Shown here in pieces: positions 8,531-17,635 of a DNA stretch of 64,000 bases (positions are counted from its first letter, which is position 1; the number at the start of each line of letters is the position of its first letter). The stretch comes from Ohtaekwangia sp036503775 (GTDB taxonomy: Bacteria; Bacteroidota; Bacteroidia; Cytophagales; Cyclobacteriaceae): the NCBI GenBank assembly GCA_036503775.1, contig DASXWH010000120.1, forward strand, positions 1 to 64,000, read 5' to 3'. The position numbers and the translations under genes are program-made. Below the pieces are notes generated by a model. It ran no database searches. It saw only the letters and a program-made list of their open reading frames with translations, and had not been told where the DNA came from.

Positions 8531-9286
8531 ATGGAATATTTTGTCGACAAGCAATCGGTGGTGAGACGTATCTGGGGAAAGAGTGATACCATTCTGTTCA
8601 TCTTTGCAGGGGCATCCGCAGAGTTTGCCCTTAACAAAGCGGTAGACTGGTTGTATTTCACCGGCCGTCTTCCCCTCGATCCTATCGGCAGGCTATTCTC
8701 TACGGTCTCGTATGCAAGAGCCATTGTATTCTCCGAAAAAAAAGCGGCCCTTCGGGCTATTGATTCCATGGCATCCATACACGCTAATGTAGAATCAAAG
8801 CGCGGTGTGGCTATCCCTGACTGGGCGTATCGCGATGTGCTCTTTCTTCTCATCGATTATTCTATCCGTTCATTTGAAACCCTTGACCGGAAAATGACCC
8901 GCATGGAAAAGGAAGAAGTGTTCCAGGTCTTCATCAGCATTGGAAATCGCATGGAACTTAACGGCTTGCCTCAGACTTTTGACCACTGGAACACGATGCG
9001 GCAGGAACATCTGAAAGAAAATCTGCAGCATAGCCATTTTACGGATGATCTGTTTCAACAGTACTACAAACACCTGGGTACTGTACGTTTCCGGGTTCTC
9101 CTCGAAACGCAAAAACTTATGGTACCATCACGAGTGCGTGAGTTACTAGGCCTCCGGAGAATTTCACTTTTGCATCCGGTGATCTCACTTTACAAAATGA
9201 GCAGAAGCCTGAAACTCGACTGGATTTTACGATCGCTTATTTTACCAGCCAGGTACAAGCAGCAGATCATGGCATTGGACAAATAG
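8531..9286 (+). CDS. MpaB-like oxygenase family protein (DUF2236)
   Basis: 251 residues. The N-terminal part (VRRIWGKSDTILFIFAGASAEFALN) and the internal YFTGRLPLDPIGRLFSTVSYA are typical of DUF2236, the family of the fungal ER-bound oxygenase MpaB and of Lcp rubber oxygenase. Some family members bind b-type haem; I cannot identify an axial ligand with certainty here. No signal peptide is seen. Last gene of the run; its stop codon overlaps the first heptad of the array at 9285. Confidence 0.8.
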   Translation: MEYFVDKQSVVRRIWGKSDTILFIFAGASAEFALNKAVDWLYFTGRLPLDPIGRLFSTVSYARAIVFSEKKAALRAIDSMASIHANVESKRGVAIPDWAYRDVLFLLIDYSIRSFETLDRKMTRMEKEEVFQVFISIGNRMELNGLPQTFDHWNTMRQEHLKENLQHSHFTDDLFQQYYKHLGTVRFRVLLETQKLMVPSRVRELLGLRRISLLHPVISLYKMSRSLKLDWILRSLILPARYKQQIMALDK

Positions 9287-9333
9287 ATCCCAGATTCCAG
9301 ATTCAAATATGGAATCTGAAATCTGAATTCATT
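9285..9333. repeat. 49-base heptad array bridging two convergent stop codons
   Basis: Seven 7-base units fill the whole gap: AGATCCC, AGATTCC, AGATTCA, AATATGG, AATCTGA, AATCTGA, ATTCATT. The left units (AGATTCC) are inverses of the right ones (GGAATCT register), so the DNA is a hairpin. The plus-strand stop TAG (9284-9286) and the minus-strand stop (9332-9334) both overlap its ends. It probably serves as a shared 3' end structure for both genes. Confidence 0.7.
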
Positions 9334-9526
9334 ACGACTGATCCTTGGTAGTCTTCACCAGGCCCAACCCGGAAATGAGAAAAATAAAACCCAGAATTCC
9401 GTAGGTAACGAGCGCCCTGAGATCGCGACCACCTCCAGTGTTATTTACGAAAAGAATGGCACCATAAATAAGCCCGATGATGCCCAGAATAGTTAAGGTA
9501 GAACCAAATATTCTCTTGATGTTCAT
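9332..9526 (-). CDS. Small two-helix membrane protein
   Basis: 64 residues: a short basic N-terminus (MNIKRIF), helix ILGIIGLIYGAILFV, a Gly-rich periplasmic turn, helix YGILGFIFLISGLGLV and a short charged tail. The layout matches small Bacteroidota inner-membrane proteins of unknown function. Stand-alone minus-strand gene converging on the MpaB-like gene. Confidence 0.7.
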   Translation of the reverse strand: MNIKRIFGSTLTILGIIGLIYGAILFVNNTGGGRDLRALVTYGILGFIFLISGLGLVKTTKDQS

Positions 9527-9607
9527 AATGGGTGTGTTTATACCCGAATAGAAAAATTATGTGCCAGGCGGTACCCGACACATAATACAAGATGAAATTG
9601 TTTGTAA

Positions 9608-10204
9608 TCAAAACTGATACACCAGCGACAACGTCACTGAATTATACAATCCATAGCTAAACGCTGAGATATCCCTTTCTACATTTGGATAATAATAACT
9701 GTCTGTGGTCGCCTTTCCGGTACGGTATTGAAAGGAAGGCAACATTTCCGCACCTACTGTGAAATCTTTGCTGATTGCATAATTTAATCCGATCACCAGG
9801 TTTACGCCCGGTCCATACGTATACCGCTCACTCAGGTAATCATCATCAACAACAGATTTGTCATCTGTTTTATTCCGGGATTTCGAATATCCAAAGGATA
9901 CGTCCGCACCATAACGAAGTGTAAGTTTTTCCGTTATGCCCTTCCGGAATTCTCTACCGATGGAAAATTCAAAGCCTGAGCCACTGTTCTCGCTTTCAAC
10001 ACTGTCAGCGGATTGTTTTTCACTGTTTCCGGATAAAACAATTGAATTGAATCTCCAGAGTGCATGGTTATTACCCGTTCGGAAGGTAATCCCAAAATAG
10101 TCAAGGCTTCTAAATGTCAATCCAACTTCTTTTCGTTTTGAAATCTCCTGAGCATAAAGGGAGGAAACCAACGGCAGGACTAAAAGCAGTAATAGTTTTT
10201 TCAT
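9608..10204 (-). CDS. Outer-membrane beta-barrel protein
   Basis: 198 residues from the ATG at 10204 (MKKLLLLLVLP), with a signal peptide ending LYAQ. The body is alternating amphipathic strands with Gly/Tyr-rich turns (TLRYGADVSFGYSKS, VNLVIGLNYAI), ending SLVYQF, a terminal Phe as required for BAM insertion. No known barrel subfamily is recognisable. It lies 60 bases downstream of the LytT-type regulator and could be its target, which is inference only. Confidence 0.75.
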   Translation of the reverse strand: MKKLLLLLVLPLVSSLYAQEISKRKEVGLTFRSLDYFGITFRTGNNHALWRFNSIVLSGNSEKQSADSVESENSGSGFEFSIGREFRKGITEKLTLRYGADVSFGYSKSRNKTDDKSVVDDDYLSERYTYGPGVNLVIGLNYAISKDFTVGAEMLPSFQYRTGKATTDSYYYPNVERDISAFSYGLYNSVTLSLVYQF

Positions 10205-10264
10205 GATCTGTGGGGTTAGGTGAAAACAGATCAAAAACAATATTTATGCCACCGTGCTAACATT

Positions 10265-10978
10265 TCACTTCTTCCAGAGTTTATGATTTACAACTCTGTC
10301 CATAACATCATCACGATAATGACGACTGATGGGAATACGTTGTGATTGTATGAGAACGTCATTATTCTCAATGCCCTCGATCTTCGCAATGGATACAACG
10401 AAGGACTTATGGATACGGATAAAACCATGTCCTTTGAGATTCTCTTCGACATTCTTTAACGGAAGCTGTGTGATGTATTTCCCGTTGCTCGTTACCAGGG
10501 TAACATAGTTCTGCAACGCTTCAACATAGATCAGGTCATGGAAGTATATCCGTTCATATTTGTGCCCGCACTTCACAAAGAAATGATCCGTGTTGGATGG
10601 TGCTGCAGATTTACTGACCAACTGATGATAATCCCTGGCTTTGTTCACAGCCATGAAGAACCGATTGAATACAACGGGCTTGACTAAATAATCCATCACA
10701 TCCAGCTGAAAACCTTCCAGTGCATAGCTGGGATAAGCCGTGGTGATGATCACCATGGGCAACCGTGGTGAACTCTTCAGAAAGTCGATGCCATTCATCA
10801 CCGGCATTTCAATGTCGAGAAAGATCAGGTCGGGTGAATGGGTTTCCATCAGCTGCAGCAGATCCATGGGGTTGTTGCCCACTCCGGCCAGGCTCAGGAA
10901 ATCAACTTCATTTACGTAGTTTGCTATGCACTCGCGCGCCAGAGGCTCATCATCAATAATCACACACGTTAACATCAT
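10265..10978 (-). CDS. LytTR-family DNA-binding response regulator
   Basis: 237 residues. Receiver domain at 1-120: acidic pair in VIIDDEPLA, phospho-acceptor Asp in LIFLDIEMP, and the Lys of YLVKPV. LytTR DNA-binding domain at about 135-232: YIEALQNYVTLV-type core and IRIHKSFVVSIAKI. It begins 9 bases after the stop codon of the sensor kinase gene, so the pair is one operon and almost certainly a cognate two-component system. Start could be either of the two adjacent ATGs. Confidence 0.95.
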   Translation of the reverse strand: MMLTCVIIDDEPLARECIANYVNEVDFLSLAGVGNNPMDLLQLMETHSPDLIFLDIEMPVMNGIDFLKSSPRLPMVIITTAYPSYALEGFQLDVMDYLVKPVVFNRFFMAVNKARDYHQLVSKSAAPSNTDHFFVKCGHKYERIYFHDLIYVEALQNYVTLVTSNGKYITQLPLKNVEENLKGHGFIRIHKSFVVSIAKIEGIENNDVLIQSQRIPISRHYRDDVMDRVVNHKLWKK

Positions 10979-10987
10979 TGTCCGGAA

Positions 10988-12106
10988 TTATGCGACCTGT
11001 TCAATTTGCCGTTCGGTTGTCTGTTGCCTGGACAGGTTAAGCATGAGCTTCACCTGATACCGTGTACCATCCTCTGTAATCTTCAATTCATACTGGCCTG
11101 CATATAACAGATCAAGCCTGCGTTGAACATTTTTCAATCCAATACCGCGATAAGAAACTGCTTCATGGGAACGCTGCCGTGCGGTGCTGTTCGAAATTTC
11201 CAACTGCAATTGTTGCTGATGAAAATGAATCCGCATGGTAATCCAGTTGCTTTCGTTTTTATGCTGCGACACATGTTTGAAAGCATTTTCCACAAAGGGC
11301 ATGATAACAAACGGGGCAACAACCAGATCTGTGTTCATCGACCGCTCCATGTGTATTGTGGTTTGTACATTTCCATCCTGTCGCAGCTTTTGCAACTCAA
11401 TAAAATTTTCAAGGTACATTAATTCCTGTGTAAGTGGAATGTAATGTTCGTTACATTCATAGAGCTGGTAACGCAACAACTCAGAAAATTTTGCCAGCGA
11501 CTCTGAAGCCATCTGCGGATTTTTATGGATCAAGACAAAGATGGAATTGATGGTATTGAAAAGAAAATGTGGGTTGAACTGGGCACGGAGAAATTTTAAC
11601 TCGGTCTCCAGCTTTTCTTTTTCCAGTAATTGTTCCCTGCGCCTGGTCTGAACCCAGTTCTTGGTTAGTTTAATACTCATGGCCAATGTCATGCTTGCTG
11701 CAGTTGATGGAAGTGCTCCGCTTTCAAAAAGCCCAAAGTAATCTGCCGGATCTCTGTGATACAGATCGGCAAAAGGCTTCTCTAAAACCCAGGCTCCTAT
11801 ATAATAACCACTCACGATCAGGGCAGCGGTGGAAATAATAGTCAGTACCAGCAGTGTGATATAGGAGACATAACGGTTCTTTTCCAGGAATCGCGGCATC
11901 AGAAAATACAGATTGAAATAGACTCCGAGTGCCTGGAAGACCATGTAGAAGAAAAATTTGAATGCGGCATGCGGAAGTACCAGACTCTCCAGTACCACCA
12001 CAGGACTCCCTAACCGTAGCGTCCACCACATAAAGTGATACGCAAACCAGAATGGAAGATGGTAGACTTTATATTTAAAAAACCACGCATACTTCGATGA
12101 GTTCAT
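10988..12106 (-). CDS. LytS-type sensor histidine kinase
   Basis: 372 residues. Four N-terminal membrane helices within about 150 residues are followed by a short coiled linker (REQLLEKEKLETELKFLR). The His_kinase domain of the LytS/YehU class has the phospho-acceptor in QFNPHFLFNTINSI, followed by an HATPase with FVIMPFVENAFKH (N box) and GIGLKNVQRRL (G box). No extracytoplasmic sensor domain is evident, so the stimulus is likely membrane-borne. Partner of the adjacent LytTR regulator. Confidence 0.95.
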   Translation of the reverse strand: MNSSKYAWFFKYKVYHLPFWFAYHFMWWTLRLGSPVVVLESLVLPHAAFKFFFYMVFQALGVYFNLYFLMPRFLEKNRYVSYITLLVLTIISTAALIVSGYYIGAWVLEKPFADLYHRDPADYFGLFESGALPSTAASMTLAMSIKLTKNWVQTRRREQLLEKEKLETELKFLRAQFNPHFLFNTINSIFVLIHKNPQMASESLAKFSELLRYQLYECNEHYIPLTQELMYLENFIELQKLRQDGNVQTTIHMERSMNTDLVVAPFVIMPFVENAFKHVSQHKNESNWITMRIHFHQQQLQLEISNSTARQRSHEAVSYRGIGLKNVQRRLDLLYAGQYELKITEDGTRYQVKLMLNLSRQQTTERQIEQVA

Positions 12107-12117
12107 GAATGCCGTGG

Positions 12118-12843
12118 TTATTTCAATTTTTCCTTCCGTTGCGCCAGAACCCAGGGGATCAACGCCTTTTCCTGTGATACATTCTCCCAGCTATTGTGTT
12201 TCACACCCGGATACTCTGTATACTTTACCTTTTTTCCACCCAGCTTGATTATCTCCTTATAGACATCTCGGGAAAGATAAACCGGAACTACATCATCGGC
12301 ATCACCGTGAAAGATCCAGAGGGGTGTATCCATCAACTGAGGCGCTGCATTCACTGCAGACCCGCCACAGATGGCATAAGCCGCAGCAAACTTTCCTTTC
12401 TCTTTGGCCACAATGGAAAATACACCAAAACCTCCCATGGATATTCCATAAAGATAGAGCCTGTCCCGGTCAATGTTATATACGGTTGCAAGTGAGTCGA
12501 TCAGTTTTAATGTACTGGCAGTTGCTATGGTGTGACCGCCTGTCCAGGTATTACCCCAACCCTGATCGGGGTTTTCACACTTCGGTGTTATTACAAAGAC
12601 CGGGTTTTGCTTTTGTACAGACTCCTGGTACCAAACCATATCCCGTGAAACCGTATCACGACTTCCGTGCAGATAAATCACCAATGGGTACGATTTATTT
12701 TTATCGTATCCCGCAGGTTTAAAAAAACCGTAACGCATAGATTGAAAGTGCTGCTGTTCATAACCGGGATATTTTTTGGATAGCTGCGCATGGGATGTCA
12801 GAAATCCAGGAAGAAAGATCAGGGTGAACAGAATGTATTTCAT
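12118..12843 (-). CDS. Secreted alpha/beta-hydrolase, esterase/peptidase-like
   Basis: 241 residues from the ATG at 12843 (MKYILFTLIFL), with a signal peptide ending SHAQ. Catalytic elements: the nucleophile elbow in YGISMGGFG (G-x-S-x-G), an Asp in WIFHGDADDVVPV and a His in GVKHNSWE. YPLVIYLHGSRDT forms the oxyanion loop. The overall pattern fits the phospholipase/carboxylesterase or feruloyl-esterase-like prolyl oligopeptidase group of Bacteroidota. The substrate is not determinable. It lies 11 bases upstream of the sensor kinase gene, possibly in the same transcript. Confidence 0.85.
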   Translation of the reverse strand: MKYILFTLIFLPGFLTSHAQLSKKYPGYEQQHFQSMRYGFFKPAGYDKNKSYPLVIYLHGSRDTVSRDMVWYQESVQKQNPVFVITPKCENPDQGWGNTWTGGHTIATASTLKLIDSLATVYNIDRDRLYLYGISMGGFGVFSIVAKEKGKFAAAYAICGGSAVNAAPQLMDTPLWIFHGDADDVVPVYLSRDVYKEIIKLGGKKVKYTEYPGVKHNSWENVSQEKALIPWVLAQRKEKLK

Positions 12844-12886
12844 GGAATACCGGAATAGGGTGATCGAACGCATAATTTATACTTTA

Positions 12887-13813
12887 TTAGTCATACATAC
12901 CGATAGCTCTGAAAATTTTAAGAGAATGATCGGCTTCTCTTCTCCAAACCCGGATGTTCTTTCCCATACTAACACCCGAGCTGCTGCCATTCTTCCAACT
13001 GGCGATGTGGCTGGCATACTCCACCACAAACATCCCCAGGTTGTCAACACGGTCATTGCGTATGTCTAGCTCTTCGAAAACCGGGAGCTCCTTTACATGC
13101 CGCTGAAGGTATTCGTCTATAGCGCGTTTTCCCTTAAGAACCGGAAAGTAGCTAGTCAGCAACATGGAATCATTCGTGTAATAAAGCGACCAGGTATCAC
13201 CGTCATGTTGTGTGACTGTAACATCGAGGAGCCTGTTGAGTGCAGCCAGTTCAAACCGGATCGAAGAATTGACGTGAACATTGGGCAGTGTGGCCGCATG
13301 GATTGACATGATTTCATCAAACCGTAAATTCTCATGGAGGTCTGCATAATATGAATCATAATTCCAGGCATCTGTGATCAGTAACAGACTACCATCTTTT
13401 GACTCCTTCCAGAGATCGAGGTACTTGCCCTGCACGCGGTATTCTTTCTTATTACTTTCCTGTGTCATACGCAAGGTGAATGTGCCGGTCTCCATGACCT
13501 GATCACCCAAATCCAGAATTTCAATTTCATTCCGGCTTATTTCAAGCACAGTGAAGCGGTTTTGAAAAGCCGTGAGATACGCTATGGCATTCTGTCGGCC
13601 GATAATAGTTTTTTGAAAAGCAGGCATCAGCCGGATGCTGTTTGCATAATACATGTTCAGCTGCTCCGGGTTTTTATCCCGGAAGGTTTTACAATACGCC
13701 TCCCGGTATGTCTTTAATTGTGCCAGGGTTTTATCCGTGGGCCGATGGGAAGTCTGGCCTGGTGAAATGTTGACCGCACAGATGGTCATACATAAAAGCA
13801 TGATCAATTTCAT
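12887..13813 (-). CDS. Secreted double NTF2-like (DUF4440/SnoaL) protein, copy 1
   Basis: 308 residues with a signal peptide (MKLIMLLCMTICAVNIS). Two NTF2-like halves of about 130 residues are visible. The first has YREAYCKTFRDKNPEQL with YYANSIRLMP; the second has WSLYYTNDSMLLTSYF, and each ends in a W-rich strand (YLDLWKESKDGS, IRVWRREADHS). These are hallmarks of DUF4440/SnoaL proteins, which bind small ligands. No enzymatic residues can be assigned. Tandem paralogue of the next gene upstream, 11 bases away. Confidence 0.8.
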   Translation of the reverse strand: MKLIMLLCMTICAVNISPGQTSHRPTDKTLAQLKTYREAYCKTFRDKNPEQLNMYYANSIRLMPAFQKTIIGRQNAIAYLTAFQNRFTVLEISRNEIEILDLGDQVMETGTFTLRMTQESNKKEYRVQGKYLDLWKESKDGSLLLITDAWNYDSYYADLHENLRFDEIMSIHAATLPNVHVNSSIRFELAALNRLLDVTVTQHDGDTWSLYYTNDSMLLTSYFPVLKGKRAIDEYLQRHVKELPVFEELDIRNDRVDNLGMFVVEYASHIASWKNGSSSGVSMGKNIRVWRREADHSLKIFRAIGMYD

Positions 13814-13824
13814 AGGTATTCTTT

Positions 13825-14757
13825 TTAAGGTAAGTGATTATGAGTTCCGATCTCGCGGTATAACCGCAAGGACTGATCAGGTTGTCGCTTCCATATCCGG
13901 ATGCCTTTTCCTTCAGTTCGGCCGGTGAAGTCAGGTATCTGCCATTTGACCTTGAACATATCGTATTCCAGAATGTAATCACCCTGCCGCTCAAAAGCAT
14001 AGGTGTAACATTGAATAGAATCGATAGTCACTTTCCCCCTGCTGCAGTAAGCGATCAGGTAAGGTTTTATCTGATCCATACCGGTTACGGTTGTATCAGC
14101 AAACGGGAAGATGACGCCATCAGTAGTAAAGAACCTGGCCCGGAGTATACCATCGCGTGTTCTTACTCCTTTTTCCATCAAGGCGTTGTAGGCTTTCAGT
14201 TCGAAAGGAGTTTCTTGTTGATTTTCAAGATCCCATTCATCGGGTTGCTCCCGAAGACTATCCATAACCAATGATGCCGGATCCACAACAGAATGGAAAT
14301 AACCAAAGGATTCGCCTTTTAGTTTAGGATTGCCATCAGGCATGATCTGCCAGACATGCCAGTACTTGCCGGTTAGTGTAACACTGGAGTCAGCGTACTG
14401 AAGAGAATACTTTTTTTTGAATGTGCCGATCTCCACGATGGTACTGTCCATGTGGATGAACTCGTTTGCCGTTTTCTGGAAAGACGTTATGGCTTGTCTC
14501 CTGAATACGGTACTGTAAAACCGGTTGATCTCCGCATGGCCGTGAAGCGTGAGCTGATACTCCGGCATACTGATCGCGTGTTCATCGTAGTACCGGATAA
14601 AAGCAGGGAGATCATCTGCTATCTCCGCAGTCACCAGTAGCTGTGTCTGATTGCGAAGTTGTTGTTCAAGTTCCTGGCGGAATAGCGCTTCCTGTGGATT
14701 TTGAATCGGGTTACAGGAGATCATGCCTAGAACCAAAATAAAAAGATAATATCTCAT
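13825..14757 (-). CDS. Double NTF2-like lipoprotein, copy 2
   Basis: 310 residues with a lipoprotein signal (LGMISCNP, lipobox Cys near residue 15). Same two-domain layout as its neighbour: YYDEHAISMPEYQLTLHGH in the first half, TTDGVIFPFADT in the second, and matching ends (KYWHVWQIMPDG, IRIWKRQPDQSLRLYREIG). The closing phrase pairs with SLKIFRAIG in copy 1, showing a tandem duplication followed by strong divergence and different anchoring (lipidated versus soluble periplasmic). First gene of the minus-strand block. Confidence 0.8.
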   Translation of the reverse strand: MRYYLFILVLGMISCNPIQNPQEALFRQELEQQLRNQTQLLVTAEIADDLPAFIRYYDEHAISMPEYQLTLHGHAEINRFYSTVFRRQAITSFQKTANEFIHMDSTIVEIGTFKKKYSLQYADSSVTLTGKYWHVWQIMPDGNPKLKGESFGYFHSVVDPASLVMDSLREQPDEWDLENQQETPFELKAYNALMEKGVRTRDGILRARFFTTDGVIFPFADTTVTGMDQIKPYLIAYCSRGKVTIDSIQCYTYAFERQGDYILEYDMFKVKWQIPDFTGRTEGKGIRIWKRQPDQSLRLYREIGTHNHLP

Positions 14758-15034
14758 GCGGATTATGTTGCTACAACTAAAGTAGCATCAACCCAATCCG
14801 CAGAAAAACTATATTGACCTTCTGCATAAGTAATTACACAACACGCAGAGTTTAGTATATGAATTAAAATTTCATGTCCCGGTAAGTGTAAGATTCCGTG
14901 TAAGATAATAAGCCAGTATTCTCCCCTTTTTAATCAAAAAGCTGTTACACTTGTATACGCTGAATGATCCGCTAAGGGATTTATTATGACCATCCATGGC
15001 CCTTCACGCGGATAAATAAATTACTTTCGATACT

Positions 15035-17143
15035 ATGACCATTGGTATTAAGAAACAATTATCCATTCTCACCATTTCCATTCTGATCATTGCTGTCACC
15101 ATAACGGCAGCGCTTACCATTTTTATCATGATCAGGCAGGGCCAGGCAACTTCCCGGGAGTACCGCGAAGAAGAACTCAGCCGGGTACGCGCCAGCGTAA
15201 AAGACTATGTGGAAATGGCGCATCAATCCATAGCCTCTAACTATGCCCTCATTGAAGATAATGCGTACCTGGAAAAATTCTATGGCCATCGGCTCCGCAG
15301 CATTATGGATATTGCGATCGCATCTATTGAGGAAAAGATGCAGGCGGTGGCGGATGGAAAACTTAACCTGGCCCAGGCGCAACAACAAGCCCGCTCTGCC
15401 ATTGAATCCATGCGGTTTGATAACCGCACCGGGTATATCTGGATAAACGACACTACACTTCCCTATCCCAAAATGATCATGCATCCCACGGTGCCTGCTC
15501 TTAATGGCACGTACCTGACCGATCCAAAGTTCAACTGTGCCATGGGAAAGAACCAGAATCTTTTTCAAGCGGCAACGGAAGTATCTATGGCCCATGAAAA
15601 TGGTGGCTTTGTAAATTATGTATGGCCTAAACCCACAGCACAGGGCCTCACGGAAGAAGTGAAGAAGCTTTCATTTGTTTATCACGTCAAAGCCTGGGGA
15701 TGGGTATTAGGCACAGGTATATACCTCGATGATGCCCGAACAGACATTATCAACAGCATACTGGAAAACTTAAAGACATTAAAATACAATGACGGGCAAG
15801 GGTACTTCTGGATAAATGACATGCATCAGCCCTATCCGACCATGATCATGCATCCTGTACTATATCAATTGAACGGAAAGATACTGAATGATACTACCTT
15901 CAACACGACAGAAGATACGCGCGAGAATTTTTATCAGGTAATGGTGAAGCATGCCCAATCCAAAGGCAGCGGATATGTACAATACACATGGCCCAACCCG
16001 GCCACCGGCAAGCGTGAAGCCAAGCTCAGCTTTGTCAAACGGTTTGAGCCACTCAACTGGGTGGTGGGTACGGGTTCGTTCATCAATCACATCGAAGATA
16101 AGATTGCAGCAAAGGAAGAAGAGATCAATGATCGCGTACGCACCATGATCTTCATCACCATCGGCATCAGCATATTATTGGTGGGTGGCGGTTATTGGGC
16201 AACAGCACGCATGGCCAACTCACTCACAAACTCTATAATACTGGTTAAAGACAGCCTGCAGGATCTTTCCATCGGAAAGAAAATACACAAAGTAGACGTG
16301 AAGGATAGCAACGAGGTAGGTATTATGACGGCTTCCCTGAATAATCTCGTGGATGGGGTTAACGCATACGCCACATTTGCCCGTGATATCGGCAACGGCA
16401 ACCTCGATGCTGACTTCAAAGCGTTAAGCCCTGAAGACGAACTGGGTAATTCGCTGATCCAGATGCGCGACAGCTTAAAGAAGATCGACACCAACGAGAA
16501 AGAACAGAAATGGCAGTCTGCCGGTATCACAAAGATCAACGACCTCATCCGCTCACATAGTGATAATGTCAAGGAACTCTGCCGGCACCTGACGAACGCC
16601 ATCGCACGGCATCTCAATGCCAATCAGATCGCGATCTACCTGATGGAACAGGAAGGTGACCATCGCTATATCGAAATGGCCGCGTGTTATGCATACGACC
16701 GCTATAAGCATCACAAACAACGGATCGAACTTGGGCAAGGATTACTGGGACAATCTATTCTCGAAAAGAATTTTATTTACCTCACCGAAGTACCGGAAGG
16801 TTATGTGAAGATCACATCAGGCTTGGGAAACGCCACACCAAACGCCATCATTGTCTTCCCGCTGATGTACAATGAGCAGGCAGAAGGTGTGGTTGAGATC
16901 GCTTCCTTTCAGAAATTCAAACCATTTGAAATTGAATTCCTGAAAAAAGCTGCTGAAAGCATCGCGGCATCGATTGCCCGGACGAAAGCTGCTGAAAGCA
17001 CGCGCAAGCTGCTGGAAGAAACACGAACCCTTTCTGAACAAATGCGGGCTCAGGAAGAAGAATTGCGTCAGAACAATGAAGAGCTTCAGGCCACGCAGGA
17101 AGAAATGGCAAGAAAACTGAAAGAAGTAGAAAAGAACAGATAG
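15035..17143 (+). CDS. Tandem-Cache receptor with HAMP-like, GAF and coiled-coil domains
   Basis: 702 residues. Membrane helix 1 (9-33) precedes a periplasmic region with two Cache_2 modules. Each contains the phrase IWINDTTLPYPKMIMHP or FWINDMHQPYPTMIMHP and ends in a WGWVLGTGIY or NWVVGTGSFI strand. Helix 2 (371-393) is followed by a HAMP-like linker, a GAF domain (about 500-650) and a terminal Glu/Gln-rich coiled coil (ELRQNNEELQATQEE). Cache_2 tandems usually bind small carboxylates. No kinase, cyclase or methyl-accepting signature is present, so output must be through protein contact. The GAF-coil part closely resembles that of the gene at 30257-31843. Confidence 0.9.
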   Translation: MTIGIKKQLSILTISILIIAVTITAALTIFIMIRQGQATSREYREEELSRVRASVKDYVEMAHQSIASNYALIEDNAYLEKFYGHRLRSIMDIAIASIEEKMQAVADGKLNLAQAQQQARSAIESMRFDNRTGYIWINDTTLPYPKMIMHPTVPALNGTYLTDPKFNCAMGKNQNLFQAATEVSMAHENGGFVNYVWPKPTAQGLTEEVKKLSFVYHVKAWGWVLGTGIYLDDARTDIINSILENLKTLKYNDGQGYFWINDMHQPYPTMIMHPVLYQLNGKILNDTTFNTTEDTRENFYQVMVKHAQSKGSGYVQYTWPNPATGKREAKLSFVKRFEPLNWVVGTGSFINHIEDKIAAKEEEINDRVRTMIFITIGISILLVGGGYWATARMANSLTNSIILVKDSLQDLSIGKKIHKVDVKDSNEVGIMTASLNNLVDGVNAYATFARDIGNGNLDADFKALSPEDELGNSLIQMRDSLKKIDTNEKEQKWQSAGITKINDLIRSHSDNVKELCRHLTNAIARHLNANQIAIYLMEQEGDHRYIEMAACYAYDRYKHHKQRIELGQGLLGQSILEKNFIYLTEVPEGYVKITSGLGNATPNAIIVFPLMYNEQAEGVVEIASFQKFKPFEIEFLKKAAESIAASIARTKAAESTRKLLEETRTLSEQMRAQEEELRQNNEELQATQEEMARKLKEVEKNR

Positions 17144-17215
17144 ATTCCAAATTCCTAGTTCCAGATAAGATTAGTGTTCTTTATTTTAAATCTGGAATCT
17201 GGAATCTGGAATTTA
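17142..17215. repeat. Heptad array AGATTCC ... TCTGGAA between convergent stops
   Basis: Left units AGATTCC, AAATTCC, TAGTTCC, AGATAAG (17142-17169) and right units TCTGGAA x3 (17091+100 register, 17191-17211) stay in one 7-base phase across the intervening 21 bases and are mutual inverses. The array starts inside the TAG stop of the receptor gene and ends 5 bases before the EVE gene stop; the whole gap is 77 bases (11 x 7). Confidence 0.7.
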
Positions 17216-17220
17216 AGACC

Positions 17221-17625
17221 CTATTCCCCCATCGCAAGAACTTTCTTATACTCCTTCTCTTTCACACTGCCTACAGACAGCCGCGAAAGACGAACAAGAT
17301 CCATATTCTTTAGGGATGACTCCGCTTTTATCTGTGCAAGCGTCACGGGCCTGGACAAAGACTTTACTGGTTTAAGATCCACAACTACCCAATTTGTATC
17401 TGTGGTGGTCGGATCCTGATACGCTTCTTTCACAACCTCAGCAATGCCTACAATAGCCAGCCCTTCGTTACTATGATAGAATAGTACCTGGTCGCCTTTT
17501 TTCATCGCTCTCAGGTTGTTGCGTGCTGCATAGTTGCGTACACCATCCCAGAATGTTTTTCCTTCTTTAATAAATTGTTCCCAACTGTATTTAAAAGGTT
17601 CAGATTTTACAAGCCAGTAGTTCAT
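17221..17625 (-). CDS. EVE-domain protein (thymocyte nuclear protein 1-like)
   Basis: 134 residues, a complete EVE (PUA-like) domain. It starts MNYWLVKSEPFKYSW and continues WDGVRNYAARNNLRAMKKGD, then VLFYHSN. EVE domains bind modified bases such as 5-methyl- or hydroxymethyl-cytosine, or modified tRNA, and are found in restriction-like systems as well as alone. No methylase or nuclease is adjacent here. The gene is flanked on both sides by 77-base heptad arrays. Confidence 0.95.
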   Translation of the reverse strand: MNYWLVKSEPFKYSWEQFIKEGKTFWDGVRNYAARNNLRAMKKGDQVLFYHSNEGLAIVGIAEVVKEAYQDPTTTDTNWVVVDLKPVKSLSRPVTLAQIKAESSLKNMDLVRLSRLSVGSVKEKEYKKVLAMGE

Positions 17626-17635
17626 ATGCTATTTC

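Noticed and set aside
15035..17143. Frameshifted histidine kinase at the end of the double-Cache receptor
   Set aside because: The following bases are heptad repeats, not kinase sequence in any frame, and the CHASE3 homologue ends at the same place.
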